Shown here: in pieces, positions 7,835-16,838 of the stretch
How the letters are laid out: every line of letters begins with the position of its first letter
How positions within the stretch are numbered: position 1 is the stretch's first letter
Source: Methylohalobius sp964654415
Lineage (GTDB): Bacteria; Pseudomonadota; Gammaproteobacteria; Methylococcales; Methylothermaceae
Direction of reading: 5' to 3'
NCBI GenBank assembly: GCA_964654415.1
Contig: CAZZIP010000006.1
Coordinates: 79,229 to 143,228, forward strand
DNA length: 64,000 nucleotides
Program-made: the position numbers and the translations under genes
The notes under the pieces: model-generated
Told to the model about the DNA's origin: nothing
Seen by the model: the letters and a program-made list of their open reading frames with translations, nothing else
The model's database searches: none

Positions 7835-9276
7835 GACCTTTTCGTTTCCCTTCGCTGGTTACCCTGTTATTAGTGGGTTTCAGCCTGGTGCTTTTGCCCC
7901 TGCTCTTGGCTCTGGGGTCGGCGCTGTACTCTTTGGAAAAGCTGACCAGTTACAGTCAGACGGTGGTTTATCGATCGGTTCGAATGACCCACAGCAGCCG
8001 TATGTTGTTGGAACATCTGATCGCAATGGAACGCAGCGCAAGGCAATATCTCATTCTCGCTGATCCGGCATTGTTTGAGTATTACCGAGATATGCGGAAA
8101 ACCTTTACCGCTGAACTCGAGGGGCTACGGAGTGTGATAAAGGAGGCAGATCTACTCCGTCTCGTGGCCAAATTGGAAGGCTACGAGTTTGATTTGTATA
8201 TGATTTTTATGGATCCGCGGATCGCTATGCAGATCAAGACAGGCGAGGCGGATCAATTTCCGGTTTTACGTCAGTTGGCCAATCAGATATGGCAGCTCAG
8301 CAATCTGATAGTGGCGAAAAATCTTGAAGCGCTTGAGCAACGTTCCAAGCAAGGCCAGCAACAAACGCTGCAGCACTTGATGGTCATGATGCCTATCGCG
8401 CTGCTGTTACTGGTATTTTTCGTGGTGTTGATCACCCGCCCCATTCGCCAGTTGGATGCAGCCATTCGTAAGCTGGGGGACAAAGGCCTCGATCAGCCGA
8501 TCAAGGTACAGGGGCCGCGTGACTTGGAGGCGCTCGGCAGGCGTCTGGAGTGGCTGCGGATCAGGCTTTCCATGCTCGAGGCGGAGAAGCAGCGCTTTAT
8601 GCGCAATATTTCTCACGAATTGAAAACCCCCCTGGCCAATATCCACGAAGGAGTTGAATTGTTGGCCGATCAAGTGGTCGGAAAGTTGACCCCAGAACAG
8701 GCTGAGATCGTCCGAATCGTTTTCGACAACACCACTCGGCTTTACCGTATGATCGAAGACTTGATCCGCTATAGTCAGCTACAGCGGATGGATGAAGCGA
8801 TGCGCCCCCAAGCGGTTGATATGAAGCTTTTGGTTGAGGAAGTTATCGAAGATTATCGCGTTCGTCTGCGCGCCAAAGAAATTCGCCTCCAGAGTCGATT
8901 GGCCGCTGTGAAATTCTATGGATTCCCGGAGTTGTTGCGGTCAATGATCGATAACCTGTTGTCCAATGCGGTCAAATACTCGCCACGCGGTAGTGAGATC
9001 ATTGTGGCACTATTTCAGAGGAAGGGCATGATGTATTTTGAGGTCCAAGATCAGGGTCCGGGGGTTCCTCCCGAGGAGCGGAAGCGGGTGTTTGACGCGC
9101 TCTATCAAGGATCCACCGGGCGGAAATTGGGGATAGAAGGGACTGGTTTAGGGCTTGCGATCGTCAACGAGTGTGTCGTCATGCATCATGGGCAGGTAGA
9201 AATTCTGGATCCTCCACAAGGCCGGGGAGCCTATTTCCGAGTCGTCATTCCGCTGGATGGAGTTCGAGTTGAATAA
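7828..9276 (+). CDS. glrK: Sensor histidine kinase, GlrK/QseE type
   Basis: A 482-residue inner-membrane sensor kinase. Helix 1 spans about residues 8-36, a helical periplasmic region follows, helix 2 is about 184-204, then HAMP, the dimerisation box FMRNISHELKTPLANI with the phosphorylated His263, and a HATPase domain with NLLSNAVKYSP (N box) and GTGLGLAIV (G2 box). It overlaps epmA by 7 bases and the following lipoprotein gene by 20. The order kinase-lipoprotein-sigma-54 regulator is that of glrK-qseG-glrR in enterics, which controls envelope-stress and GlmY-type sRNAs. The specific signal here is unknown. Confidence 0.85.
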   Translation: MVRPFRFPSLVTLLLVGFSLVLLPLLLALGSALYSLEKLTSYSQTVVYRSVRMTHSSRMLLEHLIAMERSARQYLILADPALFEYYRDMRKTFTAELEGLRSVIKEADLLRLVAKLEGYEFDLYMIFMDPRIAMQIKTGEADQFPVLRQLANQIWQLSNLIVAKNLEALEQRSKQGQQQTLQHLMVMMPIALLLLVFFVVLITRPIRQLDAAIRKLGDKGLDQPIKVQGPRDLEALGRRLEWLRIRLSMLEAEKQRFMRNISHELKTPLANIHEGVELLADQVVGKLTPEQAEIVRIVFDNTTRLYRMIEDLIRYSQLQRMDEAMRPQAVDMKLLVEEVIEDYRVRLRAKEIRLQSRLAAVKFYGFPELLRSMIDNLLSNAVKYSPRGSEIIVALFQRKGMMYFEVQDQGPGVPPEERKRVFDALYQGSTGRKLGIEGTGLGLAIVNECVVMHHGQVEILDPPQGRGAYFRVVIPLDGVRVE

Positions 9277-9868
9277 ACGCCCCTCTGCACGCGCCGGATT
9301 GCTGGGTTTGAGCCTGTCCTTTTTGGCGGGATGCGTTGGTCAGCCGCCTAAACCTCCGCCTCTTCGGCAAGTACCCGAGTATTCGCTGGCTCAAGAGCCG
9401 AATTACACGGATTATAGTCTTCCGGAGTTGGAGAGCTATTTGGGTTATCTCGCCGAATTGCAGCCTTTCCAACGTCAGGCCGAATGTGAGTGGTTACAGC
9501 GTTTCAATGCAGTTGCTCCGGGGCCGGGAGTACAGCTTCATCTGGCGTTTGCCCTACTGCTGGCCCCTGATTGTGGTAGCAACGAATCGCAGCAGGCGAT
9601 CGAGTTGTTCGAAACGGGATTGACCCAGATCCAAGACTTACGGACACGCGGTTTGCTGGCGTATCATGCAGCGTTGGCCCAGCACCGACAGGGCGCAGAA
9701 CGGTACCACGAGGAATTAACCCGGAAGTTGGAACGACAGTGGAAACAGGCCAATCAAAACTTAAATCAGCGCTTGCAAGCCTGCAATGAGGCGCTTAAAG
9801 ACACACGAGCGAAATTGGAAGCCTTAAAGGCGATTGAACAAAGCTTGAATCCTGTGGGGGCACCGTAG
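9257..9868 (+). CDS. qseG: QseG-like outer membrane lipoprotein
   Basis: A 203-residue protein with a signal peptide and lipobox FLAGC (Cys26), so it is probably an outer-membrane lipoprotein. The rest is helical with a charged C-terminal coiled-coil-like stretch (ELTRKLERQWKQANQNLNQR region). It is identified mainly by position between the GlrK-type kinase and the GlrR-type regulator, where enteric genomes have qseG, the lipoprotein that interacts with the kinase. Sequence similarity alone would not give this name. It overlaps the kinase gene by 20 bases and is followed by glrR after 4 bases. Confidence 0.72.
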   Translation: MEFELNKRPSARAGLLGLSLSFLAGCVGQPPKPPPLRQVPEYSLAQEPNYTDYSLPELESYLGYLAELQPFQRQAECEWLQRFNAVAPGPGVQLHLAFALLLAPDCGSNESQQAIELFETGLTQIQDLRTRGLLAYHAALAQHRQGAERYHEELTRKLERQWKQANQNLNQRLQACNEALKDTRAKLEALKAIEQSLNPVGAP

Positions 9869-9872
9869 ACCG

Positions 9873-11234
9873 ATGCAGGACTCACGCAAGCGGATACTGG
9901 TGGTTGACGACGAGGAGAGCTTCCTGCGTCTGTTGGTTATGCGCTTGAGCGCGGCCGGATTTGCGGTCAAGCCGGTGACCAGCGGTGAGGAGGCATTGGC
10001 GCAGCTGAGGTTGTTTCGTCCCCATGTAGTGGTGACCGACTTAATGATGGACGACATGGATGGTATAGCGTTGTTCGATGCCATTCACGCGCGTTGTCCT
10101 ACTTTACCGATTATCATTCTCACTGCTCACGGTACCATCAGCGATGCCGTAGATGCCACCAAGCGGGGAATCTTTGGGTTTTTGACCAAGCCGGTGGACA
10201 ACAAAGAACTGGTGCGTCAGGTCACCCAGGCGATGGAGATTTGCCTCGGTGCGGAAGTACGTGGGGACGAAGAGTCGGGGGAAGCTTGGCGCAGCGGGAT
10301 CATCACCCAAAGCCAGCTGATGGAAGATCTGCTCAACCAGGTGGCGCGATTGGCGCAGGGCCGGGCGAGCGTATATATTCACGGCGAAAGCGGTACGGGT
10401 AAGGAGCTCTTGGCTAGGGCTATCCATCAAGCAGGGCCGCGGCGCGATCAGCCTTTCATTGCCGTCAACTGCAGCGCCATCCCTGAGCATTTGTTCGAAT
10501 CAGAACTGTTCGGCCACAAAAAGGGGGCTTTCACCGGCGCAATTCGAGACCACGAAGGCTTATTCCGAGCCGCCGACGGAGGGACTCTGTTTTTGGATGA
10601 GATCGGCGATATGCCTAAATCCTTCCAGGTCAAGCTGCTGCGAGCGATTCAAGAGATGAGTGTGCGGCCGGTGGGAAGCACTGAAGCTGTGTCGGTGGAT
10701 GTCAGGATCATCTCTGCCAGTCACGTGGATCTGGAGCAGGCCGTAGCTACCGGGGAGTTCCGCGGAGATCTCTATTACCGACTTAACGTGGTGACGCTGA
10801 GGGTGCCGCCGCTGCGCGAGCGGCCAGAGGACATTCCGCTGCTTGCTGCCCACTTCGTCAAACAACTGGCTGAACCTTACGGGAACCTGGTCAAGGGATT
10901 TTCCCCCGAAGCCTTAGAATGCTTGGTGCGCTACGACTGGCCCGGGAACGTACGCCAGCTGCAGAACGTCGTAGAACAATGCGTCGCACTCTCCAATACG
11001 CCCCTGATCTCCTTGAGCTTGGTGCAAAAGTCCCTCAGTGGGGATATCAGCAGTGGTGCCCTGCCACCATTGCGCGAGGCTAAACGCAACTTTGAGCGCG
11101 AGTACCTCATTCGCTTGCTGCAGATCACCAAAGGTAATGTGGCCCGCGCGGCGGAGCTGGCCAAGCGCAATCGGACCGAATTCTACCGGTTGCTGAATCG
11201 CCACCGGCTCGATCCAAATTCATTCAAACCCTAG
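9873..11234 (+). CDS. glrR: Sigma-54-dependent response regulator, GlrR/QseF type
   Basis: A 453-residue NtrC-family activator: receiver domain (phosphorylated Asp56 in VVVTDLMMDDMDG), AAA+ domain with Walker A GESGTGKE (171-178), the sigma-54 contact loop GAFTGA (218-223), Walker B GGTLFLDEIGDM, and a C-terminal Fis-type helix-turn-helix (GNVARAAELAKRNRTEFYRL). It lies in one operon with the sensor kinase and QseG-like lipoprotein. In enterics GlrR drives sigma-54 promoters of GlmY sRNA and rpoE; no such target is proven here. Its end overlaps the convergent kinase-fusion gene by 15 bases. Confidence 0.9.
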   Translation: MQDSRKRILVVDDEESFLRLLVMRLSAAGFAVKPVTSGEEALAQLRLFRPHVVVTDLMMDDMDGIALFDAIHARCPTLPIIILTAHGTISDAVDATKRGIFGFLTKPVDNKELVRQVTQAMEICLGAEVRGDEESGEAWRSGIITQSQLMEDLLNQVARLAQGRASVYIHGESGTGKELLARAIHQAGPRRDQPFIAVNCSAIPEHLFESELFGHKKGAFTGAIRDHEGLFRAADGGTLFLDEIGDMPKSFQVKLLRAIQEMSVRPVGSTEAVSVDVRIISASHVDLEQAVATGEFRGDLYYRLNVVTLRVPPLRERPEDIPLLAAHFVKQLAEPYGNLVKGFSPEALECLVRYDWPGNVRQLQNVVEQCVALSNTPLISLSLVQKSLSGDISSGALPPLREAKRNFEREYLIRLLQITKGNVARAAELAKRNRTEFYRLLNRHRLDPNSFKP

Positions 11235-12773
11235 CCGGGCTTGCAATGCTGGCAGCAGGTTTTCCACGCCGCCTGCTTGCGCGGTATCGAAGCTAAGTGT
11301 GGCGGCTTGCTCGGATGGGTCCAACGGATCGTGATGGCGAAGCTGATACTCCAAGACGGTTAAGTCGGCTTCTGACGGATCGTGCCGTTCCTGGATGCGC
11401 TTTAGGATGCGCTGGCGGAGAACTTCTTCCGTTGCCTGAAAATCCAGGATCAGGAAAGGAAGCTTTAAGCTTGCGGCCAGTTCTTTGAACCTGTCTCGAT
11501 AGGCGCGCTTTAGGAAGGTAGCGTCCACGATCACCGGATAACCTGCGGTCAGGATTGTGCGAGCGTCGTCCCATAACTTTTGATAAGTGCGACGGGTGAA
11601 ATCCGGAGTATAAATTCCACCGCCGAGCTGGGATTTAGAATCGGCAGTAGCCTCAAGCCCCGCTAGGCGCTTGCGCTCTACGTCTGAACGCAGATGCAGC
11701 GCTCCCAGATGGGAAGCCAGGTGGCGTGAGGCGTAGGATTTGCCACTGCCGGAAAAGCCATGCGTGATGCAGAGGGCGGCTCGCTTTGGATGACTGAAGG
11801 CTCGAGCGAGTTCCAGATAATGCTCGAAATCCCTCTGGTAGGCTATCTCGTCCGGGTGCTGTTGTCCGCTAAGGTGGGCGATCTTGGCCCGCACCATGGC
11901 CCGATAGACCAAGTAATAGCGGAGCAGGCGCACCCCAGCATAATCGCCGATCAGGCTCAGATAGTCGTTGAGGAAACCAAATCCCAGCGGTTTGCATCCA
12001 CGCGCGCAAAGGTCCATTACCGTAAATGCGATTTCGCTGATGACGTCGATCCAGCGCAGCGCCGGGTTGAATTCGATGCAGTCGAACGGCAGCGGCTGCC
12101 CTTGCCATAGAACGATGTTGCCCAAGTGCAGGTCGCCGTGGCATTCGCGGATGAAGCCTTGGTGCTTGCGCTCAGCCATATTCGAACGCAGATGATCGAA
12201 TTCGGTCTCGGTCCAGGCTTTGAGTTCTGCCAGGATGGCCCGGTCGGTCCGGGCGATCTGGGCAAAATTTTGCCTGGCGGCTTCCTGGATCAGATCTGGG
12301 TCGCCGTAAGGGTCTTCTGCTCTCACCCGGGCGGCGGATTGGTGAAAGCAGGCGATCCGTTCTGCCAGGGATTGCAAGATTGCTTCGGTTAATTCACCGC
12401 GGGTGGCACGTTCTGCAAGCAGGTCCTGTTCCTGGAATTGATGCATCTTGACGGCGTATTCCAGGGCTGGGCCTGGACCATCGATGCGGGGAGACGTTGG
12501 CTTGCCGGTGATTGCCACCACCGCCAAGTAGAGCTGGGGGGCTAGGCGACGGTTGAGGCGCAGTTCTTCCTGACAATAGAAATGCCGCTTGTCTAAGGTG
12601 GAGAAGTCGAGAAAACCGAAATTCACTGGTTTTTTGATCTTGTAAGCATAGGGACCAGTAAGAATGATCCAGGAGATATGGGTTTCGCGGTAGCAGATGG
12701 ATTCGGTGGGGTGGTCGTAAACCGAAGGGTCGAGCAGGGATCGGATCAAGGGAGGCAGGTTTATCTCAGACAC
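11220..12773 (-). CDS. Two-domain kinase: APH-like phosphotransferase plus P-loop kinase
   Basis: About 517 residues. The N-terminal half looks like an aminoglycoside-phosphotransferase fold: the catalytic loop HGDLHLGNIVLW and a following FDCIEFNPALRWIDV with the metal-binding Asp. The C-terminal half is a small P-loop kinase with Walker A GFSGSGKS and VIVDATF. Such fusions are common in environmental Proteobacteria as 'bifunctional aminoglycoside phosphotransferase/ATP-binding protein'; substrates are unknown and drug resistance should not be assumed. I start at the GTG at 12773 (MSEINLPPL), overlapping the rnd stop by 13 bases; a longer frame to 12854 would lie deep in rnd. Confidence 0.8.
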   Translation of the reverse strand: MSEINLPPLIRSLLDPSVYDHPTESICYRETHISWIILTGPYAYKIKKPVNFGFLDFSTLDKRHFYCQEELRLNRRLAPQLYLAVVAITGKPTSPRIDGPGPALEYAVKMHQFQEQDLLAERATRGELTEAILQSLAERIACFHQSAARVRAEDPYGDPDLIQEAARQNFAQIARTDRAILAELKAWTETEFDHLRSNMAERKHQGFIRECHGDLHLGNIVLWQGQPLPFDCIEFNPALRWIDVISEIAFTVMDLCARGCKPLGFGFLNDYLSLIGDYAGVRLLRYYLVYRAMVRAKIAHLSGQQHPDEIAYQRDFEHYLELARAFSHPKRAALCITHGFSGSGKSYASRHLASHLGALHLRSDVERKRLAGLEATADSKSQLGGGIYTPDFTRRTYQKLWDDARTILTAGYPVIVDATFLKRAYRDRFKELAASLKLPFLILDFQATEEVLRQRILKRIQERHDPSEADLTVLEYQLRHHDPLDPSEQAATLSFDTAQAGGVENLLPALQARLGFE

Positions 12774-13924
12774 GGCCGACCGTCTTCGATTTGCAAGTGC
12801 TTTTCGCCAGCCAAAAAGGCCATCAACTCCTCGCCGATCAGCTCCCGGCGCCAACCGTGGCAGAGGTTAGAGTCCTCAGGACACGCCAGGAATTGTTCCA
12901 AGTCTTTGCGCGAGGCCAGCGTCACGGGGTTTAAACCGTGCTTTGCCGCCTGTAGCCGGACCACAGCACTGAGCAGCTCGAGCAGAATTTCCTGTTCGGC
13001 GGTACGCGCCGCCGGCCGCGCTGGAGGGGCTCCAGCGTCGTCAGTATGAGTTTGGGCGACAAGTTGGCAGATGGTTGCCCCGTAACGGTGGAGAAACCGG
13101 TTGTCGATTCCGCGCAGTCGCGCCAGCGCCTCGGGAGTTTGCGGCCTCAGCTTTGCGATCTGGCAGAGAAGATCGTCCTTCAACACCCATCTCCGGGGCT
13201 GATTGGACGCTATCGCGGTCTCTTCGCGCCACGCCGCCAGGCGCTTTAAGGTCAGCAGTTGGCGGCCAGTCAGGCTAGATGCCCCTTTGATTCGACGCCA
13301 GGCCTCTTCGGGTGGATTGGTGTAAGTGGTAGGGTCGATGAGGGTGCTGAACTCCTGTTCCAGCCACGCCAACCGCCCTGTTTGTTCGAGACGATCGCGC
13401 AGCTTAAGAAACAAAGGACCTAAGTAGCGCACATCGTCGATGGCATAGCGAATCTGCTCGGAGTCTAGCGGACGCTGATGCCAGTTGGTGCGGCTATGGC
13501 CTTTTTCTAAGGATACTTTTAAGACCTCCAGCACTAAATGAGCATAGCCGATTTGCTCGGGATAGCCCAGGAGCGGGGCGGCCAATTGCGTGTCAAACAC
13601 CGGTCCAGGCAACTGCTTGTGGAGGTGGTAGAAGATCTCTAGATCCTGACGAGCGGCATGCAAGACCTTTAGCTTATCGGGCCGGTAGATAAGTCGCCAC
13701 AAGGGAGTTAGGTCAGAAAGTCTCAATGGATCGACACAGGCAAGCGTGTCCTCCCCGGCGATCTGAAGCAAACAGAGCTTGGGATAATAGGTGGATTCGC
13801 GCAAGAATTCGGTGTCGATGGCCAGCCAGGGGCTGGTCGCCAATGCCTGGCATAGGCGTTCGAGGTCTGCTGGAGTATCGACGTAGTGGTAGGGTGCTGG
13901 CCGAGTAGATTTTGTGCTCACCAT
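12761..13924 (-). CDS. rnd: Ribonuclease D
   Basis: A 387-residue 3'-5' exoribonuclease that trims tRNA precursors. The DEDD nuclease domain shows motif I AIDTEFLRE (Asp37, Glu39), motif II in the HAARQDLEIF segment and motif III around YAIDDVRYLGPLF with the catalytic Tyr. An HRDC-type helical domain follows (LRGIDNRFLHRYG). Length is near E. coli RNase D (375). It is divergent from polA across only 56 bases and is followed by the kinase fusion. Confidence 0.94.
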   Translation of the reverse strand: MVSTKSTRPAPYHYVDTPADLERLCQALATSPWLAIDTEFLRESTYYPKLCLLQIAGEDTLACVDPLRLSDLTPLWRLIYRPDKLKVLHAARQDLEIFYHLHKQLPGPVFDTQLAAPLLGYPEQIGYAHLVLEVLKVSLEKGHSRTNWHQRPLDSEQIRYAIDDVRYLGPLFLKLRDRLEQTGRLAWLEQEFSTLIDPTTYTNPPEEAWRRIKGASSLTGRQLLTLKRLAAWREETAIASNQPRRWVLKDDLLCQIAKLRPQTPEALARLRGIDNRFLHRYGATICQLVAQTHTDDAGAPPARPAARTAEQEILLELLSAVVRLQAAKHGLNPVTLASRKDLEQFLACPEDSNLCHGWRRELIGEELMAFLAGEKHLQIEDGRPCLR

Positions 13925-13980
13925 CTGGCAATGCTGGCGTCAATGATATAGATTGCAGCAAGTTTAAGTAATACCACTCT

Positions 13981-16674
13981 ATGACCCAAGATCACAAGCT
14001 TCTGGTGCTGGTGGATGGCACCTCGTTCCTGTTTCGCGCCTATCACGCCCTGCCGCCTTTGAGCAATTCCAAGGGTGATCCCACCGGGGCGATCTACGGG
14101 GTAGCCAATATGCTGCGCAAGCTACTCCATACTTACGACACGCCTTATTTCGCGGTAGTGTTCGACGCTCCGGGCAAGACCTTCCGTGAAGCTTTATTCG
14201 AAGCTTACAAGGCCAAACGTCCGCCGGTGCCCGAGGAACTGACAGTCCAGATAGCACCCTTGCAGGAATTGATCGAGGCGATGGGTATTCCGCTGATCGT
14301 GAAGGAAGGAGTGGAGGCTGACGATGTCATCGCCACGCTGGCCGCTAAAGCTAAAGCCTCGGGTTTTCACGTGGTGGTAGCCACCAGCGATAAAGACTTG
14401 GCCCAATTGGTGGACGACCGCCTGATCCTAGACAACACGATGTCCGAAACCCGCCTGGATGCCGCCGGAGTGCGGGAGAAGTTCGGCGTGCCGCCGGACA
14501 AGATCGTCGATTACCTGGCGCTGGTAGGCGATCCTTCCGACAATATTCCCGGGGTTCCCGGAGTTGGACCCAAGACCGCTGCCAAGTGGCTGCGTCAATA
14601 CGGCTCCTTGGATGGGATAGTAGCCCATGCGGATGAGATACCGGGCAAAGCGGGAGAAAACCTGCGCGCCCATTTGAATGAACTGGCCCTTGCGCGCCAG
14701 CTGGCCACGCTTCATAGCGATGTGGCATTGACTATCACGCCTGAGGACCTCAAGCGGCGGCCGCCTGACAACGCTAAGTTGACGGCGTTGCTCAAGCGGT
14801 TCGAGTTTACCTCCTGGTTGCGCCAGCTCGATCTGCCGACCACCCGCAGCCAATCTCAAGGCTTAGGTTCTTGTTACCAGGCGGTGCTCACGCAGGCCAG
14901 TCTTAACCAGTGGCTGGAAGCGTTACGGCAGGCGCCGCTGGTGGCTTTTGATACCGAAACCACGGATCTGAATTATCTGGATGCGCGCTTGGTCGGAGTA
15001 TCGTTTGCCGTAGAGCCGGGCAAAGCCGCTTATGTGCCGGTAGGTCACGACTACTTGGGCGCACCGGCGCAGCTGGGCTTGAACGACTTGCTCGAGGAGT
15101 TGCGTCCGCTGCTGACTTCGGAAAACATCGCCAAGCTGGGTCAAAACCTTAAGTACGACGCCCACGTGCTTGCCAACTACGGCATCGAACTCAAAGGGAT
15201 CGCCCACGACACCATGCTTCAGTCTTATGTCTTAAATAGCACTGCCACCCGCCACGATCTGGACTCTCTGGCGCTGACCTATCTCGGAATCAAGACTACC
15301 CATTACGAGGAGGTGGCGGGCAAAGGCGCCAAGCAAATTCCGTTTTCTATGGTAAGCCTCGATCAAGCGGTGTCTTACGCGGCCGAGGACGCTGACGTTA
15401 CACTGCGCCTGCATCGGGTATTGTGGCCCAAGCTCGAAGCGGAACCCAAGCTCAAACGGGTATATCAAGAGATCGAGATGCCTTTGGTGCCAGTGCTGGT
15501 GCGGATGGAACGCAACGGAGTGCAGGTGGATCGAGAAGAGCTCACCCAGCTGAGCGCCGAGTTAGCCAGGCGCTGCGCTCTCATCGAAGAACAAGTCTAC
15601 TGTATCGCTGGGGAAGCTTTCAACTTGGCCTCGCCCAAGCAAATTCATCATATCCTATTCGAGAAGCTGAATCTTCCGGTGTTGAAAAAAACTCCCAAAG
15701 GCCAGCCTTCTACCTCAGAAGAGGTTCTCCAGCAGTTGGCCGCAGACTACGAACTGCCGCGCCTGATTCTAGAACACCGGGCTTTGAGCAAGCTCAAATC
15801 AACCTATGCCGACCGTTTGCCGCAGCAAATCCATCCGCGCACCGGCCGAGTGCATACCTCTTATCATCAGGCGGTCACCGCCACCGGCAGGCTGTCCTCT
15901 TCGGATCCCAATCTCCAGAACATTCCCATCCGCAGCGAGGAGGGTCGCCGGATCCGGCGCGCCTTCGTGGCCCCTTCCGGGTTTAAACTGGTGGCCGCTG
16001 ACTATTCCCAGATCGAGCTTAGGATCATGGCCCACCTGTCAGGGGATCCGAATCTCCTGCGCGCTTTCGCTGAAGAGATAGATATTCACCGTGCCACTGC
16101 CGCCGAGGTCTTCAACGTTGCCCCGGAACAAGTCACGCCCCAGCAGCGCCGCGCCGCCAAGGCGATTAACTTCGGCTTGATCTATGGTATGTCTGCCTTT
16201 GGCTTGGCCAAACAATTGGGGATAGAGCGGGAGGATGCCCAGGTCTACATCGACCGCTATTTTGAGCGCTACCCTGGGGTTCGCGATTATATGGAGGAAA
16301 CCAAGCGCTCGGCTTACGCCTTAGGTTATGTGGAAACCTTGTTTGGGCGTCGGCTCTATTTGCCGGAACTTAAGTCGAAAGATCCGAAGCGCCGCCAATA
16401 TGCTGAGCGCACTGCGATCAACGCGCCCATGCAGGGGAGCGCTGCCGACATCATCAAACGGGCGATGATTGCAGTGGATGGCTGGATTCTCAACTCTGGC
16501 TGCAGGGTAAAGATGATCATGCAGGTTCACGACGAACTGGTGTTCGAAGTGGCGGAGGATTGCTTGGAGCAGGCGATCTTGCAGATCCGAGCGCATATGC
16601 AAGGGGCAGCGAGCTTGAGCGTGCCGTTGGTGGTGGAAGTCGGGGTTGGGGCGAACTGGGACGAAGCGCATTGA
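13981..16674 (+). CDS. polA: DNA polymerase I
   Basis: An 897-residue full-length Pol I. The N-terminal 5' nuclease domain (about 1-290) has LVDGTSFLFRAYHALPP and the helix-hairpin-helix GVPGVGPKTA; the 3'-5' proofreading domain is intact (VAFDTETTDL and the late YAAEDADVTLRL); the polymerase domain carries motif A DYSQIELRIMAH, motif B RRAAKAINFGLIYGMS and motif C VHDELVFEV. It is the repair and lagging-strand gap-filling polymerase. The 162-base gap to engB downstream holds a candidate sRNA. Confidence 0.98.
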   Translation: MTQDHKLLVLVDGTSFLFRAYHALPPLSNSKGDPTGAIYGVANMLRKLLHTYDTPYFAVVFDAPGKTFREALFEAYKAKRPPVPEELTVQIAPLQELIEAMGIPLIVKEGVEADDVIATLAAKAKASGFHVVVATSDKDLAQLVDDRLILDNTMSETRLDAAGVREKFGVPPDKIVDYLALVGDPSDNIPGVPGVGPKTAAKWLRQYGSLDGIVAHADEIPGKAGENLRAHLNELALARQLATLHSDVALTITPEDLKRRPPDNAKLTALLKRFEFTSWLRQLDLPTTRSQSQGLGSCYQAVLTQASLNQWLEALRQAPLVAFDTETTDLNYLDARLVGVSFAVEPGKAAYVPVGHDYLGAPAQLGLNDLLEELRPLLTSENIAKLGQNLKYDAHVLANYGIELKGIAHDTMLQSYVLNSTATRHDLDSLALTYLGIKTTHYEEVAGKGAKQIPFSMVSLDQAVSYAAEDADVTLRLHRVLWPKLEAEPKLKRVYQEIEMPLVPVLVRMERNGVQVDREELTQLSAELARRCALIEEQVYCIAGEAFNLASPKQIHHILFEKLNLPVLKKTPKGQPSTSEEVLQQLAADYELPRLILEHRALSKLKSTYADRLPQQIHPRTGRVHTSYHQAVTATGRLSSSDPNLQNIPIRSEEGRRIRRAFVAPSGFKLVAADYSQIELRIMAHLSGDPNLLRAFAEEIDIHRATAAEVFNVAPEQVTPQQRRAAKAINFGLIYGMSAFGLAKQLGIEREDAQVYIDRYFERYPGVRDYMEETKRSAYALGYVETLFGRRLYLPELKSKDPKRRQYAERTAINAPMQGSAADIIKRAMIAVDGWILNSGCRVKMIMQVHDELVFEVAEDCLEQAILQIRAHMQGAASLSVPLVVEVGVGANWDEAH

Positions 16675-16680
16675 AGTCGG

Positions 16681-16708
16681 GGAACTTTTGCTCACTCTTG
16701 CCTTCTAA
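16681..16708 (+). promoter_or_regulatory. Sigma-E/AlgU-type promoter for the polA-engB sRNA
   Basis: GGAACTT at 16681-16687 and TCTAA at 16704-16708 are 16 bases apart. This matches the extracytoplasmic stress sigma (RpoE/AlgU) consensus GGAACTT-N16-TCnnA very closely. It begins 6 bases after the polA stop and points at the hairpin-rich gap. The match is read directly from the sequence; use by a sigma-E factor is inference. Confidence 0.6.
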
Positions 16709-16713
16709 TTGGG

Positions 16714-16838
16714 CAAGTGTCTGGAACGACGCCAAATCTACTCATTTCCTCCCTTATGAGTAGCGAGCAGCTCCGGTTCCCCCAAGCCGGAGCATCATTG
16801 GCCCCGAAGCCCTCCCCCTTTGGCTTCGGGGTTTTTTT
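16714..16838 (+). ncRNA. Candidate stress-responsive sRNA in the polA-engB gap (Spot 42/ErsA position)
   Basis: Between polA and engB the plus strand encodes three consecutive hairpins: CTACTCAT/ATGAGTAG (16738-16763), GCTCCGG/CCGGAGC (16770-16793) and CCCCGAAGCC/GGCTTCGGGG (16802-16831) followed by seven T. Each loop is 10 bases long and C-rich (containing CCTCCC, CCCCC and CTCCCCC), which is complementary to Shine-Dalgarno sequences. A sigma-E-like promoter gives a start near 16714 and a transcript of about 125 nt. E. coli has spf (Spot 42) and Pseudomonas has the AlgU-dependent ErsA at this exact locus. No gene symbol is given because sequence homology to either was not tested. Confidence 0.7.
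16802..16838 (+). terminator. Rho-independent terminator of the candidate sRNA
   Basis: A perfect 10-bp stem (CCCCGAAGCC / GGCTTCGGGG) is followed by seven T. The T run abuts the stop codon of the convergent engB gene. Confidence 0.9.

Noticed and set aside
11220..12773. Antibiotic-resistance aminoglycoside phosphotransferase
   Set aside because: APH-like fold only, fused to a P-loop kinase in a housekeeping setting; no evidence for drug substrates.
15423..15986. 187-residue ORF inside polA
   Set aside because: Shadow frame of polA, composition-biased (Arg/Ser/Ala/Gly rich).
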